Positions 11,930 through 24,006 are shown, numbered from the stretch's first letter. The stretch is 64,000 nucleotides of DNA from Parapristionchus giblindavisi (GCA_943737045.1 CALSFV010000033.1:707501-771500), one strand, 5' to 3'. The notes: generated by a model not told the origin, from the sequence alone. Made by a program: numbers and translations.

Positions 11930-14900
11930 TCACTCCTCTTCTGCGTATTCTACGAGGTCGTTCTTCTGAAATCACATTATCAAATGAATCGTTCAGCCAA
12001 TTAATCAAAATTTAATTATTTCATCTCTACTGTGATCGATGTAGGTTTACTTAATCGATTAAAAAAATTCTTAAGTTAGTCGAACATTTTTAAAGCTAAT
12101 GTGCATACGAAGATACCTACCATGGGCATCTTTTGTAACACGGGCTTTGGTAGCGACAAGACCTCCTTTGATGATGATAGGTGGCCGGCAAACGGCATAG
12201 TGGCCACTGGGCTGCCAGACATGTTTAGCCGATGAGCTTCTGGCCGGCCAGAAGTGTTTGACTGAAGGGCTTGTGGCCGGCCAGTCGCAGGATGCAGATG
12301 GTTAACGGCCTCTTGCAGCATGTCATTGAATCGAGAGAGTTGTTCTCGAGCATTCGGTTGACGTTGAACGTGCAGGAGCCGAAGACAAGCCTCGCCCATT
12401 AACTGTAAATATTATTATTATTATCATTATTAAATTATTAATTGAAATTCCAGATTACGTCCGTGAATTAACGCAAAAAGCAGGGTTACAAAATATCAAG
12501 AATTTTAACATTTTGTGATCATTTAAAAAATTGCCTGTTGTTTTGGCCGCAAAAATGGCAGCAAAAAGTATTATTATTATAATTACAAAGTATAAATTGG
12601 TGATTACGTTGTTTACCGACCATATTGGCCAAGTCCATCTCTTCGACCTCATCATCGTATCCAATATCCGATGATGCACTACCACCACCATTCGTGTAGT
12701 CTTTATTGGTGACATCAACATCGTCGATGACGTCATCCTCCTCCTCCTCCTCCTCTTCATCATCGTCTATTGGAGTGTCCTCTCTCGATGAACCATTCGT
12801 CTGAACAAGTAAAAAGAAATGGATCGTATGACTGCAATATATTAGGTTGAGCAGAGCAGTGTTTCATCGTTTTCCAAAAATTTGTTTACGCAGGGTTTCA
12901 ACAACAAAAAAGAATTAAATAAATATTGGTTGAGAAAAACTGCCTTGGAAAAACGTGAAAAATCAGTCGATGATAAATTACGTAGGTGATAATAATTTGT
13001 AAGAAAAAAACGCCATCGAAAATGTGGTTTTCGCGGCATAGTCCCTGATATGTCATTATTGATTGGTTCTTTAACGACATCTACCGCACCTTTCTCGATT
13101 GATTCCTTTTAGGAACAACATCAGACATTCTCGATGATGATCGTTTTCCCCTCGGAATGGGTGTTCGATCGTGGCCGATGTGATCACGACAGTACCGAAT
13201 CGTCACTCGACCATCCACCAAGAATCTGGCCTGTTAAGAGTACTGTAGGTATACTGTATGCATTCTGTAGATATATTGTATGAATACTGTAGGTATACTG
13301 TATGCGTACTGTAGGAATCCAATACGCGTGTATGTCCGAAAAATAGCGAAATTTCAAAATATTGGCTCAACGAAAGGCTTACGGAAGTAACCCTAATATA
13401 CTGTAGAAACTCCTAATTGCACTGTCTTCTTTCTTTCATCCATTGAGACGAGCAAAATTTACATAAATGGTCCTTACGCAAATACAATTTGTCACGACTT
13501 AACGGTACATTCCCTGATTTTTATTGTGAAACGACAAAGAGAAAGATTATTTTCAATATATTAATCCCTTATATTGCATATGCCATTGCATCAATTAAAA
13601 TATCACGTTTGTTCGCGATTTGTTATCATAACATATCTAATCAATTAAATCAATAAATCAATCACGAACTAACTTTAATGAATGCACTACAATGTGATTG
13701 TAGTCTGACTGATTCCCTGTAGAACTTCTGACCGGGTTTCTTCGTACCTCGACGAGTATTTCCTCGACGACACCAGCAGTGCCTGAGGGGTGCTCATTTT
13801 TAAATGATATAATCAGTATGAATCGTACGCCTGACCAATTCCTATCGATAGCAGATTAGCTCATTTGTGAAAACACGAGAATTTTGAGGGCTAATTAAAT
13901 ATTTAAATATGATTACTTGATTGTATCCTGATTATATCGTTGGGTGCACTCGGACGAGAATTCAGCCACTGTTTGAGCCTCAAATTCCGCTTTCCACGTC
14001 TGAAATGAATGGTTATTAGAGCATTAAGCGTGAATTTGGTACTAAGAAAGACCTAAATGATGCTTAATATTGTATGATTCCGACAGTTGTTCAATATAGA
14101 TTTTATTTATATTTTTAACTTTTCCATTGTATTTGCATGATAGAAAACAGTACGGGAAATTGGCCTGGCAAATATTAAGGCAGTAACATTTACCATGAAT
14201 TCTTCCTTGTTCACGCCTGTCCAATCGCATAAGGAGTATCGGGAGTAGAGTGCGCCTCACTACAATGTTGGCTGAGTTCCTCTATCTTTTTACCGATGAA
14301 AGTGCAATCGTCAGCCGCGCACGTAACTCGACCACTCTGGGTAGGATTGTACTGAAAAAAGCGGAACGATAAAATAATGAACTGATAAATGCAGCTGATT
14401 ATTATCAGTGTTAATAGAACTAATAATTCTAGACTAGCGTCGTCGATTAAAGGGGCTGACAACTTTGTCAACGGTCTCTTCAACGCTCTACGTTCTCTGG
14501 TTATCAGAGAACAAAGAAGTAGTGCGCACAATGAAGAGGCCGTTGAGTGAGGTCACTCTCCTTTTTAAACAATGTATCGTTATGATAATAATATCGAATA
14601 GCATAAAATAGCTATAACTCTCCTCTGCGGTGGCAAATATGAATATTCTGGTTGAAACATTTAGGGTGTTAAAGAAGTGTGTACTAGAAAATAACCAACC
14701 GTTTCAGGATGTTTCCTTGATATATGCATAGTAAGCCGCTGTTTAAACTCAAATTTCTGGTCGCAAGATTCGCACTTGAATTGAAAGTCTTCTTCTCTTT
14801 TCTCACGCGCAATACGATCCGCTACTTCATCCTCGAACTTGAAATCGGCAATCATATCTTCGGGATACTTGTGTACTCTTCGCAAATGCTGGTAGAAATA

Positions 14901-14951
14901 CGTTCGACGTCTGATGCTGTAGTTGCAGTACGGTTCGGTACATACAGGCAT
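11930..14951 (-). CDS. C2H2 zinc-finger protein gene
   Basis: Exons in transcription order: 14951-14700, 14351-14194, 13999-about 13918, 13782-13748, 13230-13090, 12800-about 12617, 12402-12121, 11965-11930 (ends Y-A-E-E-E-stop). The ATG at 14951 follows a TTCTTTGCAG acceptor 14 bases upstream, consistent with trans-splicing. The first exon carries C..YC.(12)H.(4)H-like and F-K-C-E-S-C-D-Q-K-F...H-I-S-R-K-H zinc fingers; the second carries V-T-C-A-A-D-D-C-T-F...H-C-S-E-A-H. Exon 5 has Y-C-R-D-H-I-G-H-D followed by basic, serine-rich sequence. Exon 6 is strongly acidic (six consecutive E). Exon 7 has a helical L-R-L-L-H-V-Q-R segment. Likely a nuclear DNA- or RNA-binding protein. In the second exon the frame with the finger stops, while another frame (C-D-W-T-G-V-N-K-E-E-F-M) continues to the donor; this is a candidate frameshift. 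Several exon phases stay unresolved. Confidence 0.75.
14468..14552. repeat. Long imperfect hairpin in a zinc-finger gene intron
   Basis: TCAACGGTCTCTTCA pairs with TGAAGAGGCCGTTGA, and inside it GTTCTCTG pairs with CAGAGAAC around a GTTAT loop. It is probably a small MITE. It resembles in style, but is not clearly a member of, the CTCCGCTCTG hairpin family. Confidence 0.6.
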
Positions 14952-15414
14952 TGTAGAGAATACAGCTGCAAAGAACTTTTATGTTATACACAAGCTAGAA
15001 AATAAACAATTCAACGACATATACACATGATTAAAACACAAATCTAGAGAAAAATATTTTTAAAAATTGTGAAAGGCGAGGATGTTGGACGAAAATACCT
15101 ACCGTATGTAATAAATATGTCCAAAGTTGTCAGATAAATAATAAGTAGAGTTCGCGGGCGTTTGAAGTTCATTTATGCATAGTTTTCTAATAATAACTAA
15201 GCTATTACTTTGGGACACACTGCTTTTGTGCTAGTTTTTTCATATTTATTATCTTAAACTTCGTTCAATTCAAAAACAACTCTAACCTGGATAGGCCAAT
15301 TGATTAATGAACTGTATCTTTCTGCTGTGAATCTAAATCAATGTAATCGATATTTTGCTGTAGTTTATGGACTAATCAATACCTTAAGACCAATCAATAT
15401 TGAATGTATTTCAG

Positions 15415-16091
15415 CTCCCCTTCCTCCTCCTCCTCTACCTCCAACATTCTTCCCTCCTCCACCGTCTCTCACTTCATCCAACTCTTCTTATAAGGCTCAA
15501 CCAGTCATGTTCAACAGACCTCTTCTCACTGATGCCACCATCGCTGCTCAACCTCAGCTCCGAGATCTTAAGGTATGTGGAGGAAGCTCTTGGAGCTCTA
15601 TTAGGTATTTGTTTCTAAGTATGCAAGACGATTTGGGGGTTTATGTGTGAGATCTCAAGGCATCTGGGGATCTATTAGTTATAGTACCCTAGGAGTCCTG
15701 GAAGCACATTATCGGTTGGATTTGGTATTTCTGTACTGTCACATGAAATTGGTTTTGAAAAGAAGTGCCAGATACTGCGGTAGTCTTATAATCGATAGCT
15801 CAAAAACTATTGATTGATCGATTACAGAGTGAGTCTACTCGTATGGTACCGGCACAGTTGCTGCGTCCTCGTGAGAAAAAGTCAACGACGCCAGTGCGCA
15901 CTCGAAAGGCGCCAGCGCCTATCATCGAAGGAAAGACTACTGAGGAAGCTTATGATGACTTCATGAAGGAACTAGAGATTGGTTTGAGATCGTATAATGA
16001 TTATTGTAATGATTACAGTATTACCCTCATTGTTTCGGGTTACTGTTATGTGAAGTTACAGTTTTCGTTGATCTTGTTTTGTGTGAGTTGA
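15415..16091 (+). CDS. WBP11-like splicing factor, C-terminal two-exon fragment
   Basis: Exon 15415-15572 follows ATTTCAG and encodes a proline-rich run (P-L-P-P-P-P-L-P-P-T) ending Q-L-R-D-L-K. Exon 15828 onward joins in phase and reads S-T-R-M-V-P-A-Q-L-L-R-P-R-E-K-K, then E-A-Y-D-D-F-M-K-E-L-E, closing at a TGA at 16089-16091. WBP11 proteins (nuclear, spliceosome-associated, WW-domain binding) have proline-rich stretches, then a TRFVP..LR.RRE motif, then a YEAFMKEMEGLL end, in this order. The N-terminal basic region of the family is absent upstream, where the opposite-strand zinc-finger gene lies. It is therefore a fragment, or its 5' exons are unrecognisable. The last ~35 residues after L-E-I-G-L are unlike the family. 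Confidence 0.6.
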
Positions 16092-16992
16092 ATTGTTCGA
16101 TAAATGTTTATGCGTTTCACATTACAGTAGCAGAACGAGCGGGAAGAAATGCTAGATCAATGAACCTTGCAATTTTCAAAATAGAGAATATCGGGAAGTC
16201 GAAAACTGAAAAGTAGATTTGTAACGATGTGCTACCGTAATAGTGCGACGATCAAAGATTACCGTAATCTTACAGTGCACAAATCTCTGAACGATAAGCA
16301 CCAATGAGATCGATATGGTCGTCTCTTGCTTATCTCTCTGTTTTTGTTCATTATTTATAAGTCTTCTTTGACAATGTTGGATACCTTAAGATATAAGGAT
16401 ACAAGAGAGTACCAATACAAGTTTGTCACAAATAATAATAATAAGATAATAATAAGTCCCTAAATGGGCAAACGCAATTATTTCATCGTCCTCTCATCGG
16501 GGCCGAGAGTGTAGAATTGCCATTGGGTGTAGAGAGTGAGAGACTATGGAGAGAGGATATAGAAAGAGATATCTCTCCTTTCCCTAACGATCACTAATCA
16601 CTATGGATTTTTTTGTGTTTTTTCCAATCGATATTCAACTTCACTATCTCTATTTCGTCTTATGCTTCTCACTCCGCTCGTCCTCTGTAAACGCTTTGGC
16701 CACGCTCTCACTGCTCCCCCATCCGCTAGTATCCTTCTGTCCCTCTCGTAAGTCTGCAAATCGTGAGCGCAGTATTCTGTACATTTTGGAATCCAGAACG
16801 ACAACACACATACTCTCTCAAAATTAATTGTCTCTCGCGTGTCTGGCTGAAAATGCTTTAAAACAGAATACTGTGGTAGATGTAAGAGAGTCGATTGAGC
16901 AAAGACTCCACTTAGTAGTGTATGCTAATACAATTATCGTACACTACGTGCCATCATCATTCTTGTTAACATTTATATTCTTCGGTCGTCTT

Positions 16993-17504
16993 CACCTAGT
17001 CTGTCAGTCTCTCCCTTTACCTAGTCTGTCAGTCTCTCCCTTTACCTAGTCTGTCAGTCTCTCCCTTTACCTAGTCTGTCTGTTTCTCCCTTTACCTAGT
17101 CTGTCAGTTTCTCCCTTTACCTAGTCTGTCAGTCTCTCCCTCTACCTAGTCTGTCAGTCTATCCCTTTACCTAGTCTGTCAGTCTATCCCTTTACCTAGT
17201 CTGTCAGTTTCTCCCTTTACCTAGTCTGTCAGTCTCTCCCTTTACCTAGTCTGTCAGTCTATCCCTTTACCTAGTCTGTCAGTCTCTCCCTTTACCTAGT
17301 CTGTCAGTGTCTCTCTTTACCTAGTCTATCAGTCTCTCCCTTTACCTACTCTGTCAGTCTCTCCCTTTACCTAGTCTGTCAGTCTCTCCCTTTGCCTAGT
17401 CTGTCAGTCTATCCGTTTACCTAATCTGTCAGTCTCTCCCTTTACCTAGTCTGTCAGTCTCTCCCTTTGCCTAGTCTGTCAGTCTATCCCTTTACCTAGT
17501 CTTT
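16993..17504. repeat. 25-bp minisatellite, about 20 copies
   Basis: The unit contains CAGTCTCTCCCTTTACC plus TAGTCTGT. Most copies differ by one base (CTCTCC/CTATCC, TTTACC/TTTGCC), and the period stays at 25 bp. It lies between the WBP11-like fragment and the 18-exon gene. No coding role is suggested. Confidence 0.95.
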
Positions 17505-17979
17505 AATCTTAATTGATGTCAATAATATAACTCTAATAACCATTTTGGTTAAGACGAACCATAGATCAAAGTTAATTCTCACCATAGAAATGATTATGAA
17601 ATACACGATAATGTTATACGATAAGAAAATGAGATAAGAAATTAATACAAATAAAATATGTCATATCAAAGAAAAGTGAGGAATGAATAAAATTTGCTGG
17701 CTTGATCAAAATCAGAAATTATTCTCAGTCTCGATCCACTGTTTTTCGGGATGGTATGGAAAAATCGATAAAGCGTTTATCGATCTGAACTCAAATAATA
17801 TTACTTTCGTATTCAGTCCATAAATCAATCAATAATCGATGGAGTAGAACGCACAGGAGGATTTTTCCTCTGTCAGTGGAATACAAAAGAGGATGTTCCT
17901 CTTGCCGCGTCCTTTGCGAGATTGAATCTCTCTCCCTCTCCTTATGTCTTCCATGTTCTCTCACAATCAGTGGACCTCT

Positions 17980-17983
<4 letters not shown>

Positions 17984-18025
<42 letters not shown>
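17984..18025. repeat. (CT)n microsatellite
   Basis: A near-pure CT dinucleotide run about 130 bases upstream of the first exon of the 18-exon gene. It lies in the presumed promoter region; function unknown. Confidence 0.85.
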
Positions 18026-18030
<5 letters not shown>

Positions 18031-18156
18031 CTTATCCTGCATAAACATTAATTAGCGCATTTCTTTCATCCCTATCCGTTAACTGTTCACATTTTCGCCA
18101 ATTTCCGATCTGTAATTTGTTTTGTGATCATAACCTTGTTTTTCTTTGCAGTTCGC

Positions 18157-21100
18157 ATGGAAGTACTCCATGCAAATTCCGTTCGCAAGCTACACGTTAG
18201 TTTTTTATTCACTCATTATCATTCTTTTCTCATCCTTTCGCAAATGAATTGATATAACCCACTATATCACACACAATGCACATCTGATCAACTTATGGTA
18301 GCCCATGAAGTACGGTAGTTCTGAACTACAGTAACCATGATCATGCGTCTGTGTTACCGTATTCTTTAAGGAGCTCTTCGGAGCCAACGATGAGGCCATC
18401 CTTGGGGTCATCGGCGGCCTCCTCAAGTCGCACGTCTCTAGTACGTCCAGTATCTTTCAGTATTATGTGGTGTTAAAGGTGGTGTCCGGGCAATATTTTC
18501 GTGAACAAACTGTGAAGACAGAAAGATAGCAAAAGTTATTCTGCATACCTTACATAAATTAGTTTATGCTAATTTAGCTTATTGATCGCTAGAATCATGA
18601 ATAAATCCATGCTTGATGTACAGGCAAAGGCGCGAAATTTTGAAAATAGGAAAGTTCAGCAATAGGTTTCGAACCCTCGACGTTACGCTTACTAGTGAGC
18701 ACTTTTACCACTGCGCTATGGGATTGATGAATGGTCGTGCTAATTTCTTGCATATAAGTTGTCCCTTGCATGATAGATATGTTATACATTTGCATAGACA
18801 TTCGAGGGCCTCCATCTTTAATATCTTGGAAAAGTAGATGGAAAAGTGGCATAGATTCGTAATTTCGTTGTAAAGGTTTGACAATTATGAAGCTATGCTA
18901 CTTTTCCAATCAAAAAATTTAACGCTACTTTTCACTTTTTCATCTACTTTTTCAATGTATTAACACCGCTTTATTATTAATAACGACTTAATATTTTCAT
19001 TAGCGAACATCACTGGTAGGGGGTTTGAGGTCGGAGAGGTAGAGTATGATTCCACGTCGTTTTATTTCGTAGTGAATTATTCTTGTAAATTCGTTAATCG
19101 CTAAAATCAACGATTTTCGTTATCATCCCAAGCTAATTCGAAACGCTCCGCTCTGGCAATATTCTCTCACTTTCTTTGTCTACAAGAGACCAGAGCTGAG
19201 AGTGAAATTAGCTCGGAATGTGCTTTTAATACTGTCTCAGATTCCAATCGTATCCACAGGGTATATAGCCTGTTCTACCATTTTCTGATATTATATTAAT
19301 CAATATTCTATTTCAGGAGGGGTGAAGGCGGAGGTACACCTCACGGTGTTCCTCATGGACAAGTATGTCCATGAGGTGTACCAGCTCCAACCCGCCCGAC
19401 CCTCGCACACCATCATCCTTGGACCGGCTCCGGTCGTGGTCGTCGACGTGAGAGGCAATGAGGTACAGTATATTATACATCACACATTAAATATCTTTAA
19501 ATGCAAAGATTACTGTAATAGGCAATATCGATTGATTTGAAGTATATGGTGAAAATGGTTCTGAGATGACTGTTTATTGCAGGCCACCTTCTGGGTACGG
19601 CAGGGAGATCGGCTGATCTGCGGAGCGGTGACCGAGACCGCACATCTCCTTCGGTACTCCGAGCGGCTAGTGGCGGTGAGTGGGCTTCATCCATTTACAG
19701 TTATCATTCTATGCCATAAATTAGTTTACGATGAATAGGGATAATAAAAAGTTTTATGGATTACCAATCAATGGGCAAAAGATCAAAGATCAAATTCAGA
19801 AGCTTCGGCCGCCACTCTCGCCGACACCGGATCTCCGCCCTCGCCGCCAGGGGATGTCGACGGCCGAGGCCCTCGCCCATGCCCAAGCTCAGCCCGTCGT
19901 TCAGCCGCTCTCACTGGTTAGTTCAATGCACAATTATATATTTTCATACATACATGCACTTTGGTTCTCCGATCGAAACACTTCATGCATTGTGTTCTAA
20001 TTTGTGAACCAATTGAACTACCGTATACCTCCAAACTCTGTTGATGCATTCAGAACGACCACGTTCTGATGCTGGCGCCCGGCCATCTTCTTCCGGACAA
20101 TGACCAGCCTTCGACGTCGGGGCTCCCCTTCCACCATGCTTGGAAGTTTGCGCCGCAGGTCCAGGTACCGTACTATACACCAATGATTACTCTAAAAAGT
20201 GCTCTATAAATACATTGAAAAAACTAATTGTTAGCTAAAAAAGCTTTGATTTACGAAAAAGTTTCTTTACCAAACCTGTTTTCCTATTTTTTTCCGAAAT
20301 ATATTTTTCCGAACAACCCCTGATATACACAATATGTTGATCCTTTTCGTTATTGGTTAGATTACGATATCGATACCTAGACAGTGTAGATCTTGACTCA
20401 AAATGTTATTCAGTTGCCTCCTCATCTCGAGCAGGCCAATGCTCGTTTCGACCGCCTGCAACTGGACGCCACGGGGCCCGACGCCAAGCATGCTGGAGGG
20501 TTCCGCCCCGTGGTAAGTTCCGTCTCTCTCAAATACCCAGTTAGATTCCAAAGATCAATACAACATATATTTCAGAGTGAAGCCCGGAAGGAGGAGGAAG
20601 CCATCACGCGCGCCCTCTTTAGGTAAATCTAAGTTTAAAGGAAGCTAAACATAATGTATATATATTATGTTTAAAATGCAAGAGATGTTTAGCACTAAAA
20701 TCCATATTTCGTTGATTATCATATCATAAACAACATACAAATAATATCTCTTTTAGGGTCCAGGCGCAGCCGTCCCCCGACCGTGTGAAGAAGGAGGAGA
20801 AGAAGGAGCAGGAGAACAAGAAGGACAAGAAGCCCATCGGCGCCAGATTCAAAGGATTCTTCGGGTAAGTGGTTGTGAAGATCGTGAACAAGAGAGGGAA
20901 AGACAAATTCAGTAATAGATTGGACTAGGGTTGATTCTCTTCTAATGGTTGATCGCTGATCTTTGAGCCTTGTATGTAGAGTTGAACGTTGTAATCATAG
21001 TAGATCTAAAGATCAAAGATCAATAATAAATTATTACTTTAGTTTCGCAAGGAAGGAGGATGACCATCCCACCGCCGAGAGGTGAGCATTTTTTTCTCTC

Positions 21101-23726
21101 TGTAGTCACTAATCGATCGATAAATCAATATTTATCAGGGCCCGATCCGAACTCCATGATGAGGACGACTTCTTCGTTGACTCGCCCGGCCCTCTACTCA
21201 CTTCACCCTTGTAAGTTCACAATCAATCGATAATACCATTATAACCAGCTAGCAACAGTGTTAACCACTACACGCAACGATGGTTGTACCATTATATTAT
21301 TCAAACTCGAGATAAAACATCGGTGCTTGGTCTGTGCATAATGTATCCTTCATTTCAGGAGAAGGAAGAGGAGATCATCCGATGATGATGGAGATGAAGA
21401 TGGGCCTGCCAATGAGCCAAAGCGCCAGAGGAGACAGAGAGAGGAGGAAGGGTGAGTATATAAATGAATACAAAATAGGAATAGAATACAATGATATTCC
21501 CTCCATAGATACGATGTATAGACGAAGATAGAAATGATGAGAGCAAAAAGAGCGAGAGTGAGAGAATCAGAGAGCAGAGTGAGAGAATCAGACAGCGAGA
21601 GTGAGAGAATCAGACAGCGAGAGTGAGAGAATCAGACAGCAGAGTGAGAGAATCAGACAGCGAGAGTGAGAGAATCAGACAGCGAGAGTGAGAGAATCAG
21701 TGAGCGAGAGTGAGAGAATCAGTGAGCGAGAGTGAGAGAATCAGTGAGCGAGAGTGAGAGAATCAGTGAGCGAGAGTGAGAGAATCAGTGAGCGAGAGTG
21801 AGAGAATCAGACAGCGAGACTGAGAGAATCAGAGAGCGAGAGTGACAGGAGGAGTAAGTTTATCCCAAATCAATCAATAATATCTATATTACTGTATTGA
21901 TATATAACTTTTAACCAATATAGACGATGTATTGAAACTCCCAACTTCAAACAATGTCCAAACAACTCAATCAATCTATCAAACCATCTATATAACATAC
22001 TATCTAACAAACCGTATTCACTAAACCGATATCATCTAGAATACGGTGTAATATCAAACAAAATTGATCAATACACTGAATAATATGTAGATCATTTGTC
22101 TGCAATGCATACATTGAATCGATAATAGTGAAAATCAATAATATATTCTAATGTTATATATAATATAGTAATCAATAGTGTTCATTTCAGAGATGCTGAT
22201 ATGGAGAGGGTTGATGGGAGTGAGGATCAATCAATCGTTGATGTTGTGGCTGATCCCGATGAGGAGTAAGTTCATCCCAATCAATCAATAATATCTAGAT
22301 TACTGTATTGATATCTAACTTTTAATCAATATAGACGATGTAATGAAACTCCCAACTTCAAACAATGTCCAAACAACTCAATCAATCTATCAAACTATCT
22401 ATATAACATACTATCTAACAAACCGCATTCACTAAATCGATATCATCTAGAATACAGTGTAATATCAAACAAAATTGATCGATAGACTAAATACTGACCA
22501 ATCAAGTTATATTTTTTTCAGAGAAGCTGTTCCTGCTCCTACGGCCTCCGGCGTCGTCGCTGTTCCTGCTCCCACGGCGCCCGTCGTCGTCAAGGCTCGT
22601 GCTCCCACGGCGCCCGTCGTCGTCACGGCTCCTGCTCCCACGGCGCCCGTCGTCGTCACGGCTCGTGCTCCCACGGCGCCCGTCGTCGTCACGGCTCCTG
22701 CTCCCACGGCGCCCGTCGTCGTCACGGCTCCTGCTCCCACGGCGCCCGTCGTCGTCACGGCTCCTGCTCCCACGGCGCCCGTCGTCGTCACGGCTCCTGC
22801 AGCCCCCGGCGTCGTCAACGTCGTCACTGTTCCTGCAGCTACCGGCGTCGCCACTACTCCTGCAGCCCCCGGCGTCGTCAACGCCGTCACGACAGCACCT
22901 GCTGGCCCTGTTGTAGATCCAAGCCAGGATCTCGTGCTGCCCTCCAAGTAAGACCACTATCCCTTGTCATAATCGATAAGCACCGTAATGCACACATTCA
23001 CTTATCTATTGAATCAATCAAATTCAGGGAGGATGTCAAGGGCACGGTCAAGTCTCTCCCCGATACATCCTACACTGCACACAAGAATATGAAGGAAGAG
23101 TGCGAGCGTTTGATATACTCAAAGAAGATGTCACTGGTGAATTACACCTCCGCCAAGAAGAGAGGACTCGTACGTTCATTACTCTACTTTCTCCCTCTCC
23201 TTCTCCCTACCTCTCTCCCTCTCCCTCATTCTCACACTTTACAGGCTTCGGCAGTGAAGACCTTCAATCTGCTGTCGTACCATCCGATGACAGTGGATGA
23301 GTACAATCAACTCGCCTTTGAGCTCAACTCCTTGATCGATCGCCTGGCCGAGCTGGTTGTCCTCGGGGAAAGATTCATGATGGTACGTATTCACTCCACC
23401 TCTCTCTCTCAATTTTATCATTTAATTCAATTTATTTAATAATAATAAGTGCGTATTTAGTATTTGAAGAGGAGGATGAGAAGAGCGGCCGGAGGACCCC
23501 GCAAGCTATCCTTCAATCGTGGAATGGAGATCAGATATGATGAGTTCAAGTAAGTGAACTAGAGATCAAAGATCAATATCCTATCCCTCCCTTTATTTCT
23601 CTCTCTCTCTACTTATAATCCAATCTAACAATCAATGATCAATAATCAATCAATATTTTGAGGGAATACAACGATCGCTTGAGCCGTGATATCGAGGTAC
23701 TCAATGGTGCGTTGGATGGATATTAA
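18157..23726 (+). CDS. Complete 18-exon gene, 655 codons, product not recognised
   Basis: Exons: 18157-18195, 18371-18440, 19317-19462, 19583-19675, 19800-19916, 20054-20164, 20414-20512, 20576-20622, 20757-20864, 21043-21081, 21139-21210, 21359-21451, 22191-22265, 22522-22947, 23028-23169, 23245-23382, 23461-23549, 23663-23726. They sum to 1968 nt and every junction keeps phase. The ATG lies 5 bases after TTTCTTTGCAG, a likely trans-splice site. Order of the protein: an N-terminal folded-looking part (M-E-V-L-H-A-N-S..., then a β-rich stretch with V-H-L-T-V-F-L-M-D-K-Y), a proline/lysine-rich middle, a nuclear-localisation-like R-R-R-K-R-R-S-S with acidic D-D-D-G-D-E-D-G, an 11-residue A-P-A-P-T-A-P-V-V-V-T repeat (exon 14), and a helical C-terminus (Y-N-Q-L-A-F-E-L-N-S-L-I-D-R-L). 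Tyrosine is the last residue. An AATAAA lies at 23943. A nuclear protein is my guess; I do not recognise the family. Confidence 0.9.
18477..18817 (-). mobile_element. TTAA-flanked MITE with internal tRNA-like core (copy 1)
   Basis: Bounded by TTAA at 18473-18476 and 18818-18821, with terminal inverted repeats AGGTGGTGTCC / AGATGGAGGCC. Read on the minus strand the core has a D-arm-like TAGCGCAGTGGTAAAAG and a B box GGGTTCGAAACC. Copy 2 is at 62618-62957. TTAA target sites are typical of piggyBac-type transposition; A and B boxes are typical of tRNA-derived SINEs. It sits in intron 2 of the 18-exon gene, antisense to it. Confidence 0.8.
19128..19218. repeat. Hairpin MITE, CTCCGCTCTG family (copy 1)
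   Basis: Arms AGCTAATT...CTCCGCTCTGG pair with CCAGAGCTGAGAG...AATTAGCT. Related copies are at about 53400 and 54490. Located in intron 2 of the 18-exon gene. Confidence 0.6.
21549..21850. repeat. GAGAGTGAGAGAATCAGAC minisatellite in an intron
   Basis: About 13 units of 22-23 bp in intron 12 of the 18-exon gene. Two sub-variants (CAGACAGC and CAGTGAGC) are clustered, which suggests local expansion. Confidence 0.9.
21854..22490 (+). repeat. Intragenic duplication: two near-identical introns around a small exon
   Basis: 21854-22078 and 22267-22490 are about 95% alike by eye (both start AAGTTYATCCCAAATCAATC-like and end with AAACAAAATTGATC). They are the 3' part of intron 12 and the whole of intron 13, separated by the 75-nt exon 13. 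Exon 13 may have arisen by this duplication. Confidence 0.85.
22537..22800 (+). repeat. 33-bp coding repeat, APAPTAPVVVT
   Basis: Within exon 14, a GC-rich 33-bp unit repeats about seven to eight times in frame, coding for the 11-residue A-P-A-P-T-A-P-V-V-V-T with R and K variants. GC-rich codons (GTC, GCC, ACG) contrast with the surrounding gene. All other frames are also open, as expected for a 33-bp repeat lacking stops, and are not genes. Confidence 0.9.
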
Positions 23727-24006
23727 TCCACCTCCACATGATCATCATCATCATCATCGACCGTATCCTCCACTGCTTCGATCATCATCATCGCTACCGT
23801 ATCCACTACCGTACTCAACATCTTCATCATTATTTCCATTCTTCAACCATCTTCTCCTTCTACCTCTCACCCATCTGCCCCTTACATGTAAGTCACAATT
23901 ATTTGCTCTCACTCACTATATCACTATCATAATTTCGTCGTCAATAAAATGATTACCGTGATCCTACAGTATACTATTACCGTAATCCTACAGCATGCTA
24001 TTACAG

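Noticed and set aside
17791..18048. Frame rich in E-R dipeptides
   Set aside because: It is the translation of the (CT)n microsatellite on the minus strand.
22502..22957. Antisense frames of about 150 codons over exon 14
   Set aside because: A 33-bp repeat without stops keeps all frames open. The plus-strand exon is anchored by splice sites and phase.
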